Shown in pieces: positions 7,101-13,716 of a stretch of 23,217 nucleotides of DNA. The stretch lies in the IMG/VR virus record IMGVR_UViG_3300022746_000472, positions 1 to 23,217 of that record; one strand, 5' to 3'. Position 1 is the stretch's first letter; each line of letters opens with the position of its first letter. The notes beneath the pieces were generated by a model, which saw nothing but the letters and a program-made list of their open reading frames with translations, was not told the origin of the DNA and did not search any database. A program made the position numbers and the translations under genes. The DNA comes from a virus.

Positions 7101-7833
7101 TGTTTTGTCTCCAGCATCGGTCCTGCCATGCGCACATCCGGCATTCAAAATGAGTGGGGTCTTGATAGGCGCGAACGAGAAGCTCGCCCGCCTCGGTTGC
7201 AGAGATCACCTTGAGCGCACGGTCAGACATGCGCTGCGCAAGCGCCGCATCAAAAGGCACCAGCTCTGTGTAGATCTCCATGGTGTCGGCGTTCACCGCC
7301 GTGAAAACCGCAGGGTTTTCGTGCAGCTCCAGGTAAGCCTGATACAGCACCACTTGGGCGTGATAGATCGGCTTAGAGATGGCCAGCTTGTTCTTCTCGA
7401 GGTCACGCCACGACTTGGAACCGAGGCACTTGTTCTCCCACAAAGCGGGGTACTTAAAGCCATCGGGACCGCCGACGATCACGCCATCAATGTGTCCGGC
7501 CAAGCGGCCATCAAGCGCAGCAAAGCCAAACTGCTCACCATTGGCTTTGGTCGTGCGCAGGTCAAACCCTGCATCACGCAGCCACTGGATCATGCTGTCC
7601 TCAGAACGATGGCCACGCTCAAAGATGCGCAGCAAGCGACCAGGATGCTCACGCCCAGGATCCACGGGAGCCTTGGCGAACTCGTACTGCAAGGCACGCT
7701 CACACGAGACGCCCAAACGTGAGGCGCCGAGGTAACTTCTCGGGCGTTGCTTGGCATGCACACGCTGCATTCCGGCATCAATCAGCGCGCTGACCTGGCC
7801 AGCGATGCTGGAGGTGGAGTTGAAATCCATCAT
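7087..7833 (-). CDS. PD-(D/E)XK exonuclease with Fe-S cysteines (Cas4/RecB-like)
   Basis: A 248-residue nuclease. The PD-(D/E)XK core is readable: D116 in GHIDGVIV, E133-x-K135 in WENKC and the QxxxY motif at Q160-Y164. Four cysteines are placed as in Cas4/AddB/Dna2 iron-sulfur nucleases: C44 before the core and C231-x2-C234-x5-C240 after it. Such phage enzymes resect double-stranded ends to give single strands for annealing. The start is the ATG at 7833 with GGAG seven bases upstream; the next codon is also ATG. It overlaps the DUF6511 gene by 4 bases and lies in the same operon as a Sak4-like ATPase and a DUF669-like protein, which supports a recombination role. No cas1/cas2 or CRISPR array is present, so it is not a CRISPR gene. 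Confidence 0.85.
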   Translation of the reverse strand: MMDFNSTSSIAGQVSALIDAGMQRVHAKQRPRSYLGASRLGVSCERALQYEFAKAPVDPGREHPGRLLRIFERGHRSEDSMIQWLRDAGFDLRTTKANGEQFGFAALDGRLAGHIDGVIVGGPDGFKYPALWENKCLGSKSWRDLEKNKLAISKPIYHAQVVLYQAYLELHENPAVFTAVNADTMEIYTELVPFDAALAQRMSDRALKVISATEAGELLVRAYQDPTHFECRMCAWQDRCWRQNNDGR

Positions 7834-8315
7834 TTCTTGTCTCCCTCCACCACCCAGGGCAAGTCATCCTCCAGATCCGCGAACGGATGGGCCAGAGGAT
7901 CAGGCGTTGGTGGCAGTCCACGCACGGGTGGGAATTTCGTCTGCTCGTGATGCGCCAGCATCGCGTCGGTCCAGCATGTCACGATGGCATCGATGACGCG
8001 CAGGGCTTCCGCTTCTGAATACTCGCCCAGTGGTTTGTCGAATCCAATCTCGCCAGCCGACTCTCCGAATGCCTTAAGGCATTTCTTCATTGAGGCCAGT
8101 TCAATGTCAGAGGGATCGATCATGGGTACCTCCTTCAGATCGATTCGCCCATCGAGCGCGCGCTGCCAGTTCCCGTACATCGCATGGAACGTGTCCTGAC
8201 ATTTTTTCGAGCAGAAAACCCAGTCGATTGGGTAGCGCCGGGGATTGCCCACACCGTGACGGTTGTCGGTGTGGCCGAAACCCCGGGCCTGTCTGTTGCA
8301 GACCCAACATTTCAT
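7830..8315 (-). CDS. DUF6511-like zinc-binding phage protein
   Basis: A 161-residue protein. The N-terminal 50 residues look like a small zinc finger: C3-x2-C6, followed by C35-x3-C39 in WVFCSKKCQDTFHAMYGNW. This matches what I recall of the DUF6511 family from phage early regions. The middle is helical (ELASMKKCLKAFGESAGEIG, then EAEALRVIDAIV) and the C-terminus is Pro/Asp-rich (PTPDPLAHPFADLEDD). It starts at 8315 behind a G-rich run that could act as a ribosome-binding site, and ends overlapping the Cas4-like nuclease start by 4 bases. The position between the DUF669-like gene and the nuclease suggests a part in recombination or replication, but no activity is known to me. Confidence 0.75.
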   Translation of the reverse strand: MKCWVCNRQARGFGHTDNRHGVGNPRRYPIDWVFCSKKCQDTFHAMYGNWQRALDGRIDLKEVPMIDPSDIELASMKKCLKAFGESAGEIGFDKPLGEYSEAEALRVIDAIVTCWTDAMLAHHEQTKFPPVRGLPPTPDPLAHPFADLEDDLPWVVEGDKK

Positions 8316-8324
8316 TACCCCCCC

Positions 8325-8945
8325 TTACTGAGCCCAACTCGGTTTGCCCGAGACAGGTGCGCGATGCGTCTGTGTATGTGCCTGAGCGTGAGCGCTACCA
8401 GCAGGAGATGCTTGATAGGCTGCGGCAGGACGTTGTGCAGCAGATGTGGCCCCACGGGAGTAATCTGGCTGATCCGGCTCCACCGCCATCTTCACGACGT
8501 TGCGCAACTCACCGCGACCATCTTTTTCCACATCGATGCGCGCCACAAACTCAATGCCATCGAGCTCATTGAAGCCTTGGATGCGACGGGCGGCAGCGGC
8601 CTGCGGTGAGTTGTCCTGCGGCTGGATGTTGCGCGAGGAGTTGAGCACCGCACGGATGAAGGTGCGGCCCATGTTTCCCCAAGCGGGACCCTTTGAGCTG
8701 TGCAGACCTACGTTCGACCACATCTTGCGACGGGCATATTCACCATCCAGGATCACGAACTCACAGGCCAAGAAGATGCTGCCCGTCTCAAAGCTCTGGG
8801 TTGCATAGCCGCCCGTCCAGCCTTGTGCTGCATCGTCATGACCACCGGGCTTGATCGTCATGCGCACCGGTGCCACCGTGCCCTTGGGGATCAGGTCAAA
8901 AGATTGTTGTTGTTCAGCGTCGTTGAAATCGTTCCAGGCGGACAT
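8325..8945 (-). CDS. DUF669-like candidate ssDNA-binding protein
   Basis: A 206-residue protein. An acidic, Gln-rich N-terminus leads to FDLIPKGTVAPVRMTI, then FLACEFVILDGEYARRKMW, and a later ELDGIEFVARIDVEKDGRG. This spacing and wording resemble DUF669, a phage family that usually sits next to a RecA-fold ATPase and is thought to bind single-stranded DNA. The last 50 residues are Ala/Gln/Ser/His-rich and probably disordered, as in many SSB-like proteins. The start at 8945 has AAGGAG six bases upstream. It begins three bases after the Sak4-like gene stops. The family call is from memory of the pattern; the ssDNA-binding role is inference. A generic conserved phage protein is the alternative. 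Confidence 0.65.
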   Translation of the reverse strand: MSAWNDFNDAEQQQSFDLIPKGTVAPVRMTIKPGGHDDAAQGWTGGYATQSFETGSIFLACEFVILDGEYARRKMWSNVGLHSSKGPAWGNMGRTFIRAVLNSSRNIQPQDNSPQAAAARRIQGFNELDGIEFVARIDVEKDGRGELRNVVKMAVEPDQPDYSRGATSAAQRPAAAYQASPAGSAHAQAHTQTHRAPVSGKPSWAQ

Positions 8946-8948
8946 GGT

Positions 8949-9767
8949 TTACTCCTTGATGTTTTGAGGTTGGGTTGCGGCTGCGCACTTTTCGATGAGC
9001 GCGAGCAGGTTTGGGGGTTCGAGCATTCCGAGCTGGCCTGAACGGTCTTTGGCTGGAAAGCCATAGGGGTTGAGCGTGTGCGTGACGAACGCGCGATACG
9101 GCTCGCCTTCATCGCTCTTGATCTCAGCGAGCGTCACGACCTCATCGACGATGCCGGGCAGTTCGGCTGCAGTCTTTGAGCCATCAATTTGCGGGACAAA
9201 AATCTTGCGATTGAAGTCGTCCAGTCGCTCGTCCAAGATGGCCACAAAAACAACGTGCTTGCCGCGCGCGTGTTGCAGGTGCATGAGCGCACCCAGCATT
9301 TCCGAACCCAGCAAACCATAGGCACCACGGGTGTCAGGTTTTCCAGTACGGTCGGAAACCGCCTGGGGTTGTGTCTTGGCCCAAATCAATGCCAGGCGCG
9401 CCAGCACTGTGATGCTGTCGACGAAGTAGCAGTCGTACTTGGCCAACTGAGCAGGATCACCATATTGTTCGCAGACATGTGCATAGTGGGCCTTTGAATA
9501 TGGCGACTCCGGAGGCAGTGCAGGGTTGGGGCCAGCCAAGAACACAACCAGGTCACGGAATTCAGGCCAGGTGGTCGGGCGCACGCAGTCACCGCGCCAA
9601 TCTTTAACAGCCAGGTCTCCGGCCTCGAGGTCGACGAACAATGTCTTGTCTTCAGGCAGGGTCTTGAGCTGGGTGGTCTTGCCGATGCCGCTCTTGCCGA
9701 GCAGAACCAACTTGACGCCTTTTTTCTCGCGCAGGCGCTGATCAGCGGTAATGATTGGAAGTCCCAT
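8949..9767 (-). CDS. RecA-fold ATPase, Sak4-like phage recombinase
   Basis: A 272-residue single-domain P-loop ATPase. Walker A is GKSGIGKTT at 24-32, after the strand KLVLLG. A Walker B strand ends at D117 in YDCYFVDSIT. FVDLEAGDLAV (44-54) follows the first strand, as in phage AAA/RecA-like recombination proteins. The size, lack of extra domains and neighbours (DUF669-like protein, Cas4-like exonuclease) fit the Sak4 group, RecA-core proteins that promote single-strand annealing. The start at 9767 has GAGG seven bases upstream; a GTG at 9770 would add one Met. It overlaps the stop of the BRO gene. A generic phage AAA ATPase is the fallback annotation. Confidence 0.8.
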   Translation of the reverse strand: MGLPIITADQRLREKKGVKLVLLGKSGIGKTTQLKTLPEDKTLFVDLEAGDLAVKDWRGDCVRPTTWPEFRDLVVFLAGPNPALPPESPYSKAHYAHVCEQYGDPAQLAKYDCYFVDSITVLARLALIWAKTQPQAVSDRTGKPDTRGAYGLLGSEMLGALMHLQHARGKHVVFVAILDERLDDFNRKIFVPQIDGSKTAAELPGIVDEVVTLAEIKSDEGEPYRAFVTHTLNPYGFPAKDRSGQLGMLEPPNLLALIEKCAAATQPQNIKE

Positions 9768-10516
9768 CACGCCACCTCACGCAGTTCTTGAGCGACGCTC
9801 GGATTCCAGAGGATCTGGTAACCACTGTGGCCATTGCGCGAGTACGGCATCGCTTCTGCCCATGCCTCACCCGGTTCGGTCAGCTCCCACTCATCACGCT
9901 CGTTGCGCACCTGCAGACCCAGGTTGGCCAGGCGCAGGTTGGTGGTCTTGGCCGAGAGGCCGACCAGATTTCCCAGTTGCGTGGCATTGAGAGAGCAGAT
10001 CGGCTCGTTGGCTGCGGGCAGCGCACGGCGCAATGTCTCGATGGCCAGGCCGGTGTTTTCATGAATGCAGGTCAGCGTGGCCGCCATGGCGATGCCCACC
10101 TTGACGCCAGGCACCTTGGCCACAGCTTCCCCAATCAGGAGCAGCGAAGTGACGCGGTCCTGGGTAGGTGCAGGCAACGCGGCAATGGCGGACACGGCAT
10201 AGGAGCCTGTCTTGCGGATGGCAGGCAACACCTCGTGGGTGACCCAACGCTTGAAGCGTTTGGCTTCGGCCTTACGGCTGCCGAGCACCAAGGCATACAG
10301 CCCGGGCTCGTTCACCGTGGTCATTTCTTGGGTTCCACCAGGGGTGTGAATTGAATTCACCCCCTTTTCGTCGTCGTCCAGACGCTCGAGCGCCTTGCGA
10401 TCAAGGCTGATAGTCGACAGCACGTCAGCTGCCACGAACCATGGTTCGCCTTGTGCGTCGGTGACCACACGGACCTGGCTGCCCTCAAAATCAAATGGGA
10501 CAAGTTGCTGTTTCAT
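9767..10516 (-). CDS. BRO family antirepressor
   Basis: A 249-residue protein. The N-terminal 110 residues are a BRO-N domain: VPFDFEGSQVRVVTDAQGEP, WFVAADVLSTI, then VNEPGLYALVLGSRKAEAKR and FKRWVTHEVLPAIRKTGSYA, all hallmark blocks. The C-terminal part has an HTH-like stretch (ATQLGNLVGLSAKTTNLRLA) and a YQILWNPS ending, as in phage antirepressor C-terminal domains. Such proteins bind DNA or repressors and favour lytic development. The ribosome-binding site is GGAGGT just upstream of the ATG. It follows an unknown gene by two bases and overlaps the Sak4-like gene, so it is in the early operon. The target repressor is not identified. Confidence 0.9.
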   Translation of the reverse strand: MKQQLVPFDFEGSQVRVVTDAQGEPWFVAADVLSTISLDRKALERLDDDEKGVNSIHTPGGTQEMTTVNEPGLYALVLGSRKAEAKRFKRWVTHEVLPAIRKTGSYAVSAIAALPAPTQDRVTSLLLIGEAVAKVPGVKVGIAMAATLTCIHENTGLAIETLRRALPAANEPICSLNATQLGNLVGLSAKTTNLRLANLGLQVRNERDEWELTEPGEAWAEAMPYSRNGHSGYQILWNPSVAQELREVA

Positions 10517-10518
10517 GA

Positions 10519-10998
10519 TCAGACCTCCGAGTCATGGGAAATGTGGAAAGAGGGCTTGCCTGCCTCGACCGTGCGGGCATCGGCGAATTGCTGCTGCAAT
10601 GCGGGGGGCCAGTTCGTGTACCGAGATTCAGGCACCGACAACTTGACGTCGAGGTAGCTCTCAACGGCTTCGCCAGAGGCGACGATGCGCTCGGCGATGG
10701 TCTTGAGCTTCTTCTGATCCCAGGAGACTTTCTTGGGCAGATCGAACTTCACGTGTAAGCCATCGGCTTTGACGTGTGCGGTTCCGAAATCACGCCCAGA
10801 GGCGTTGAGGCTCTCGCGACCTTGTGCACCGAAGCGTTGGTCTAGAGCACCATCCAGTTTTGTGCGAGCCGCTTTGAGCCAGGCAATGGCCTGATCCAAA
10901 TTGGTATCGACCTCCGCCAGTTGCTGCGCAGGTAGGTTGGCCAGCTGGGAAACAGACATCTCAGCAATGTCGGCAGGGAAAATGGACAAGTCATTCAT
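10519..10998 (-). CDS. Hypothetical phage early protein (159 aa)
   Basis: A 159-residue protein I do not recognise. The N-terminal half is helical and could form a coiled coil (AQQLAEVDTNLDQAIAWLKA, then ARTKLDGALDQRF). The middle has a beta-like GTAHVKADGLHVKFDLPKKV segment, followed by a helical KKLKTIAERIVASGEAVESY. It resembles proteins often found upstream of BRO or recombination genes in prophages, but I cannot name a family. AGGACAG lies just upstream of the ATG at 10998. It sits 13 bases after the HTH gene and 2 bases before the BRO gene, so it is part of the early operon. Confidence 0.72.
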   Translation of the reverse strand: MNDLSIFPADIAEMSVSQLANLPAQQLAEVDTNLDQAIAWLKAARTKLDGALDQRFGAQGRESLNASGRDFGTAHVKADGLHVKFDLPKKVSWDQKKLKTIAERIVASGEAVESYLDVKLSVPESRYTNWPPALQQQFADARTVEAGKPSFHISHDSEV

Positions 10999-11011
10999 CT
11001 CTGTCCTGCCG

Positions 11012-11275
11012 TCAGGCCGTCACACGCTCGGACGTCGAAACGTGCAGAGCGTTTTTCTCAAAATCCAAAATCATCTCGAGCGCATAGCTCACGCGCTTGG
11101 ACAATTTCAGATACTTGGGACCACGACCTTCGCAGCGCCAGCGCTGAAGTGTTTTGGGGCTGATGCCCCAGCGCTGGGCCAGTTCGTTCTCGTTGAGCAC
11201 CCGGCGATCTCCGGGTGACAGGGTGTTGATCGCTTCTTGAGTCGATCGGGTAAGTGAGGTTGCCGTTGCTGGCAT
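11012..11275 (-). CDS. Helix-turn-helix protein (AlpA/MerR-like), first gene of early operon
   Basis: An 87-residue DNA-binding protein. The core NENELAQRWGISPKTLQRWR is a clear helix-turn-helix, followed by EGRGPKYLKLSKRVSYALEM, the wing seen in HTH_17/AlpA-like proteins. The ribosome-binding site AAAGGAG lies six bases upstream of the ATG. It is the first gene of the long leftward early operon and faces the OLD-family gene across a 205-base control region that holds TGGCGAAC repeats. It may regulate that region or act as a replication or excision accessory. The sequence does not tell which. Confidence 0.82.
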   Translation of the reverse strand: MPATATSLTRSTQEAINTLSPGDRRVLNENELAQRWGISPKTLQRWRCEGRGPKYLKLSKRVSYALEMILDFEKNALHVSTSERVTA

Positions 11276-11326
11276 GGATTACTCCTTTGACGTTGTTGAG
11301 GAACAGGTGTCATTGGAGATTTCGGG

Positions 11327-11381
11327 TGGCGAACATACGAGGGACCGATTGGCGAACCACGCGGAAACTTCTGGTTCGCCA
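11327..11381. promoter_or_regulatory. Operator-like cluster: three TGGCGAAC elements, two as a perfect dyad
   Basis: TGGCGAAC occurs at 11327-11334. TGGCGAACCA is at 11350-11359, and its exact reverse complement TGGTTCGCCA is at 11372-11381, leaving a 12-base centre. The two direct copies start 23 bases apart, about two helical turns. The cluster lies between the divergent early operon and the OLD gene, and an extended -10-like element follows directly, so a repressor site is likely. The binding protein is unknown. Confidence 0.5.
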
Positions 11382-11382
11382 G

Positions 11383-11391
11383 TGCCATACT
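11383..11391 (+). promoter_or_regulatory. Possible extended -10 element for the OLD-family gene
   Basis: TGC-CATACT fits an extended -10 (TGn plus a hexamer with four of six matches to TATAAT). It starts two bases after the operator dyad. No good -35 is seen at 17 bases, which extended -10 promoters can tolerate. The distance to the start codon is about 90 bases. Confidence 0.28.
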
Positions 11392-11422
11392 GCAAAATGC
11401 ATACTGGGCACTCGAGCGATAT

Positions 11423-11437
11423 CGAATCAGCGATTCG
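11423..11437. promoter_or_regulatory. Dyad CGAATC-AGC-GATTCG upstream of the OLD-family gene
   Basis: A perfect 6+6 bp inverted repeat with a 3-base centre, 44 bases before the OLD start codon. It differs from the TGGCGAAC elements, so it may be a site for a second regulator or a small hairpin in the leader of the OLD mRNA. Confidence 0.3.
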
Positions 11438-11480
11438 TGCCTAACAAAAAAGTGAATCTGCGCTAAGCGAGGAATACCAA

Positions 11481-13199
11481 ATGCCGCTCAAATTTGTTTC
11501 TGCCGTCAACCATAGCGACGAGACAGTCACCTTCGGATCTATGACCGTGCTCGTTGGACCGAACAACAGCGGCAAATCTCAAACTTTGCGGGACCTTCGA
11601 GACTTTGCATTAGGAGTACCAGAGAGCGCCCTCACTCTTTTCAAGAGCATCGACGTAACGATGCCATCAAAGGCAGACTTTCAAAAGCACTTCCATGTCT
11701 TGCCGTCAAAGGACTCTCCGACGAACGAGAACATCTTCGGCATAGGCGAAAGTCTCGTCAAAATTCACAACATGAGCGGTCATCTCGGCTGGTCAAATTC
11801 GCTGATCGAAGGCCCCAGCCAGCAACAGCGCCAGTCGCTAGGAAGGTATCTGATAAGTCATCTCCATGCGGGCACACGATTTGAACTGACCGCTCCACAA
11901 GAGGCCTACGATCTTGAGACAGAGGGTCCTTCACACGCGTTGCAAGAGTTCTTCCGCAGACGCCTTGAGGTGCAACCACTTGTACGACAAGCATTCACGG
12001 AGGCTTTCGGACGTGATATCGCGCTTGATTGGACGGCCATGAAGCGCTGGTACTTCAAAGTCGGCAACGCATTTGGCGATCTTTCTGATTCTTTGGATGA
12101 ACTGAAAAAACAGCTTAGTGTTGGCCGGTTGCTTAAAGAACAAGGTGACGGCTACCAGTCTTTTACAGGGATCGTCATTGCGGCGATTGCCTTTCCAGAT
12201 CGTCCTCTCCTGTTAGATGAACCTGAGGCATTTCTTCATCCCAAGCAGGCCCGTGTACTAGGCCGATTGTTAGGGCGACTGAGCATTGTTCGTTCCGCTC
12301 AGATTATTGTTTCTACACACAGTTCGGCGTTCATGTGGGGCGTTGTAAGCGAAAACGACAATGCAAACATCTTGCGGCTAAATCGCAAGGCCGATACGAC
12401 ACGCTACACCCAAGTGCCAGCTTCAACGGTAACAGCCCTTACGCACACCCCGCTACTCTCAAGTCAGCCCATCCTCGACTCGCTCTTCCATCAAGGCGTG
12501 GTTGTCTGCGAAGGTGATCCCGACCGAGCGATTTATCAATTTGTTGCACACCGGGTGCTTGCTAGCAAGGGAGGGGAAGATCTGCTTTTCATCCATACGA
12601 ACGGTAAAGGTGCTGCGGATAAACCTGTCGAGTTGCTGAAAGGCGCTGGTGCTCCGGTGGCCGCCATTGTTGACATCGACATCCTCAACTCGAGTTCCCC
12701 TTTAGACAAAATTGTCAAAGCGTTGACCGGCGTAGAGATTCAGACAGATCTTGAGGACCGACGTGCACAGATTGGAAAATGGGTGCTCGAAATGCCCGAG
12801 GACCAGTTTCTGAAAAAACTGCTTGATGGCGTCAACACATGGATCACATCTCCCCATAGTGATGCCCGATCTTCCCGCAAGCGGCTCGAAAGCATACTGA
12901 AGGGGACTACATCCAAGTGGGAAGTAGTCAAAGAGTCAGGAATTTCTTATTTCACTGATGACCGGCTGATCGCCGTCAAGAGTCTGATTAAAGACCTAGC
13001 CACGATCGGTGTATTCGTTGTTCCCTGTGGAGAGCTCGAGCAATGGATTGATACTGGCGCGAGCAAGGGTAAGGAATGGAATCGGAAAGCACTTGAGCAA
13101 CTTCAGACTGGCGGATGTTCGAAGGAACTCGAAGCTTTCATCCAGCAAGTAATCGACTTTTTATCGGATCCTGCTGCTATCGCTGCAAGAACGGCCTGA
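11481..13199 (+). CDS. OLD-family nuclease (ABC-type ATPase + TOPRIM), candidate phage defence gene
   Basis: A 572-residue protein with an N-terminal ABC/SMC-like ATPase and a C-terminal TOPRIM nuclease. Walker A is GPNNSGKS at 26-33, Walker B LLLDEPEAFLHP with D246/E247, and the H-loop is STHS at 278-281. The TOPRIM acidic residues are E344 in VVCEGDPDRAIYQF and D398/D400 in VDIDIL. This is the OLD architecture, which includes P2 Old and GajA and is tied to exclusion of other phages. No UvrD-like helicase (GajB) follows, so this is a stand-alone OLD, not a Gabija operon. The ribosome-binding site is an AGGA eight bases upstream. It is read opposite to both neighbouring operons and is less GC-rich than they are (31 of 60 in one sampled line against 40 of 60 in the downstream gene), fitting acquired cargo. 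Confidence 0.85.
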   Translation: MPLKFVSAVNHSDETVTFGSMTVLVGPNNSGKSQTLRDLRDFALGVPESALTLFKSIDVTMPSKADFQKHFHVLPSKDSPTNENIFGIGESLVKIHNMSGHLGWSNSLIEGPSQQQRQSLGRYLISHLHAGTRFELTAPQEAYDLETEGPSHALQEFFRRRLEVQPLVRQAFTEAFGRDIALDWTAMKRWYFKVGNAFGDLSDSLDELKKQLSVGRLLKEQGDGYQSFTGIVIAAIAFPDRPLLLDEPEAFLHPKQARVLGRLLGRLSIVRSAQIIVSTHSSAFMWGVVSENDNANILRLNRKADTTRYTQVPASTVTALTHTPLLSSQPILDSLFHQGVVVCEGDPDRAIYQFVAHRVLASKGGEDLLFIHTNGKGAADKPVELLKGAGAPVAAIVDIDILNSSSPLDKIVKALTGVEIQTDLEDRRAQIGKWVLEMPEDQFLKKLLDGVNTWITSPHSDARSSRKRLESILKGTTSKWEVVKESGISYFTDDRLIAVKSLIKDLATIGVFVVPCGELEQWIDTGASKGKEWNRKALEQLQTGGCSKELEAFIQQVIDFLSDPAAIAARTA

Positions 13200-13245
13200 T
13201 GATCTCCTTCAAACCTCGCGAATTCCGACACATCGTTTAAGTAAT

Positions 13246-13716
13246 TCAAATAAAGGCAAGCAGCCTTTTTTGCTCCTCCCAGTCGCGTGGCAGTGGCTCA
13301 TGACGCCCACGGATCGTCTGCAGGTTCAGGTGCCTTGGTTGGGACCCGTCCAGAATGGATTCAATGATGTCGGGTGCCAGATGCGCCATACGCATGACCT
13401 CCGCGACCCAGCCCGGCTCCAGCTTGAACGCACGCGCTAGATCTGTCGCAGTGGCGTACTTGCCCTCGTCGAGCAAGCGCTGCCAGTAAAACGCCTTGCC
13501 CAGCGTTTTGATCATCGGAATGTCCATGCCACCGGACATGACGTTGGCCCCAGTGCCTGGCGGTGGAGTCAGCAGCTTGCGGTTTTGTTTGCGACGGATC
13601 GTCAGCGGGACCACGGTCACACGCTGAGTGCCGTCCATGATTTGCCGCGCCGCTCCCCTCACCTCAATGCGCACATTGCGCAACCTTGGGTTGCCTTGAT
13701 ATGCCTCGCTCGTCAT
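13246..13716 (-). CDS. Recombinase-linked HTH protein
   Basis: A 156-residue protein that follows the large serine recombinase with a 4-base overlap. The C-terminal half has a helix-turn-helix-like segment (about 87-110, ATATDLARAFKLEPGWVAEV) resembling ParB/KorB-type HTH units, then HLAPDIIESILDGSQPRHL. The N-terminal part is basic (IRRKQNRKLL). Genes of this sort are regularly found right after DUF2924-linked recombinases, so it may help choose the direction or site of recombination. That role is inference from position. The ribosome-binding site GAGGTGG is upstream of the ATG at 13716. It converges on the OLD gene with about 45 bases between the stops. Confidence 0.75.
   Translation of the reverse strand: MTSEAYQGNPRLRNVRIEVRGAARQIMDGTQRVTVVPLTIRRKQNRKLLTPPPGTGANVMSGGMDIPMIKTLGKAFYWQRLLDEGKYATATDLARAFKLEPGWVAEVMRMAHLAPDIIESILDGSQPRHLNLQTIRGRHEPLPRDWEEQKRLLAFI

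Noticed and set aside
7105-7722. 205-codon open frame on the plus strand
   Set aside because: Antisense shadow of the Cas4-like nuclease gene, which has full catalytic and cysteine motifs.
7087-7833. Cas4-like gene as part of a CRISPR-Cas system
   Set aside because: No cas1, cas2, effector gene or repeat-spacer array was seen anywhere in the window; phage recombination neighbours explain it better.
11481-13199. OLD-family gene as GajA of a Gabija system
   Set aside because: No UvrD/GajB-like helicase gene is adjacent; the next gene converges on it and belongs to the recombinase module.
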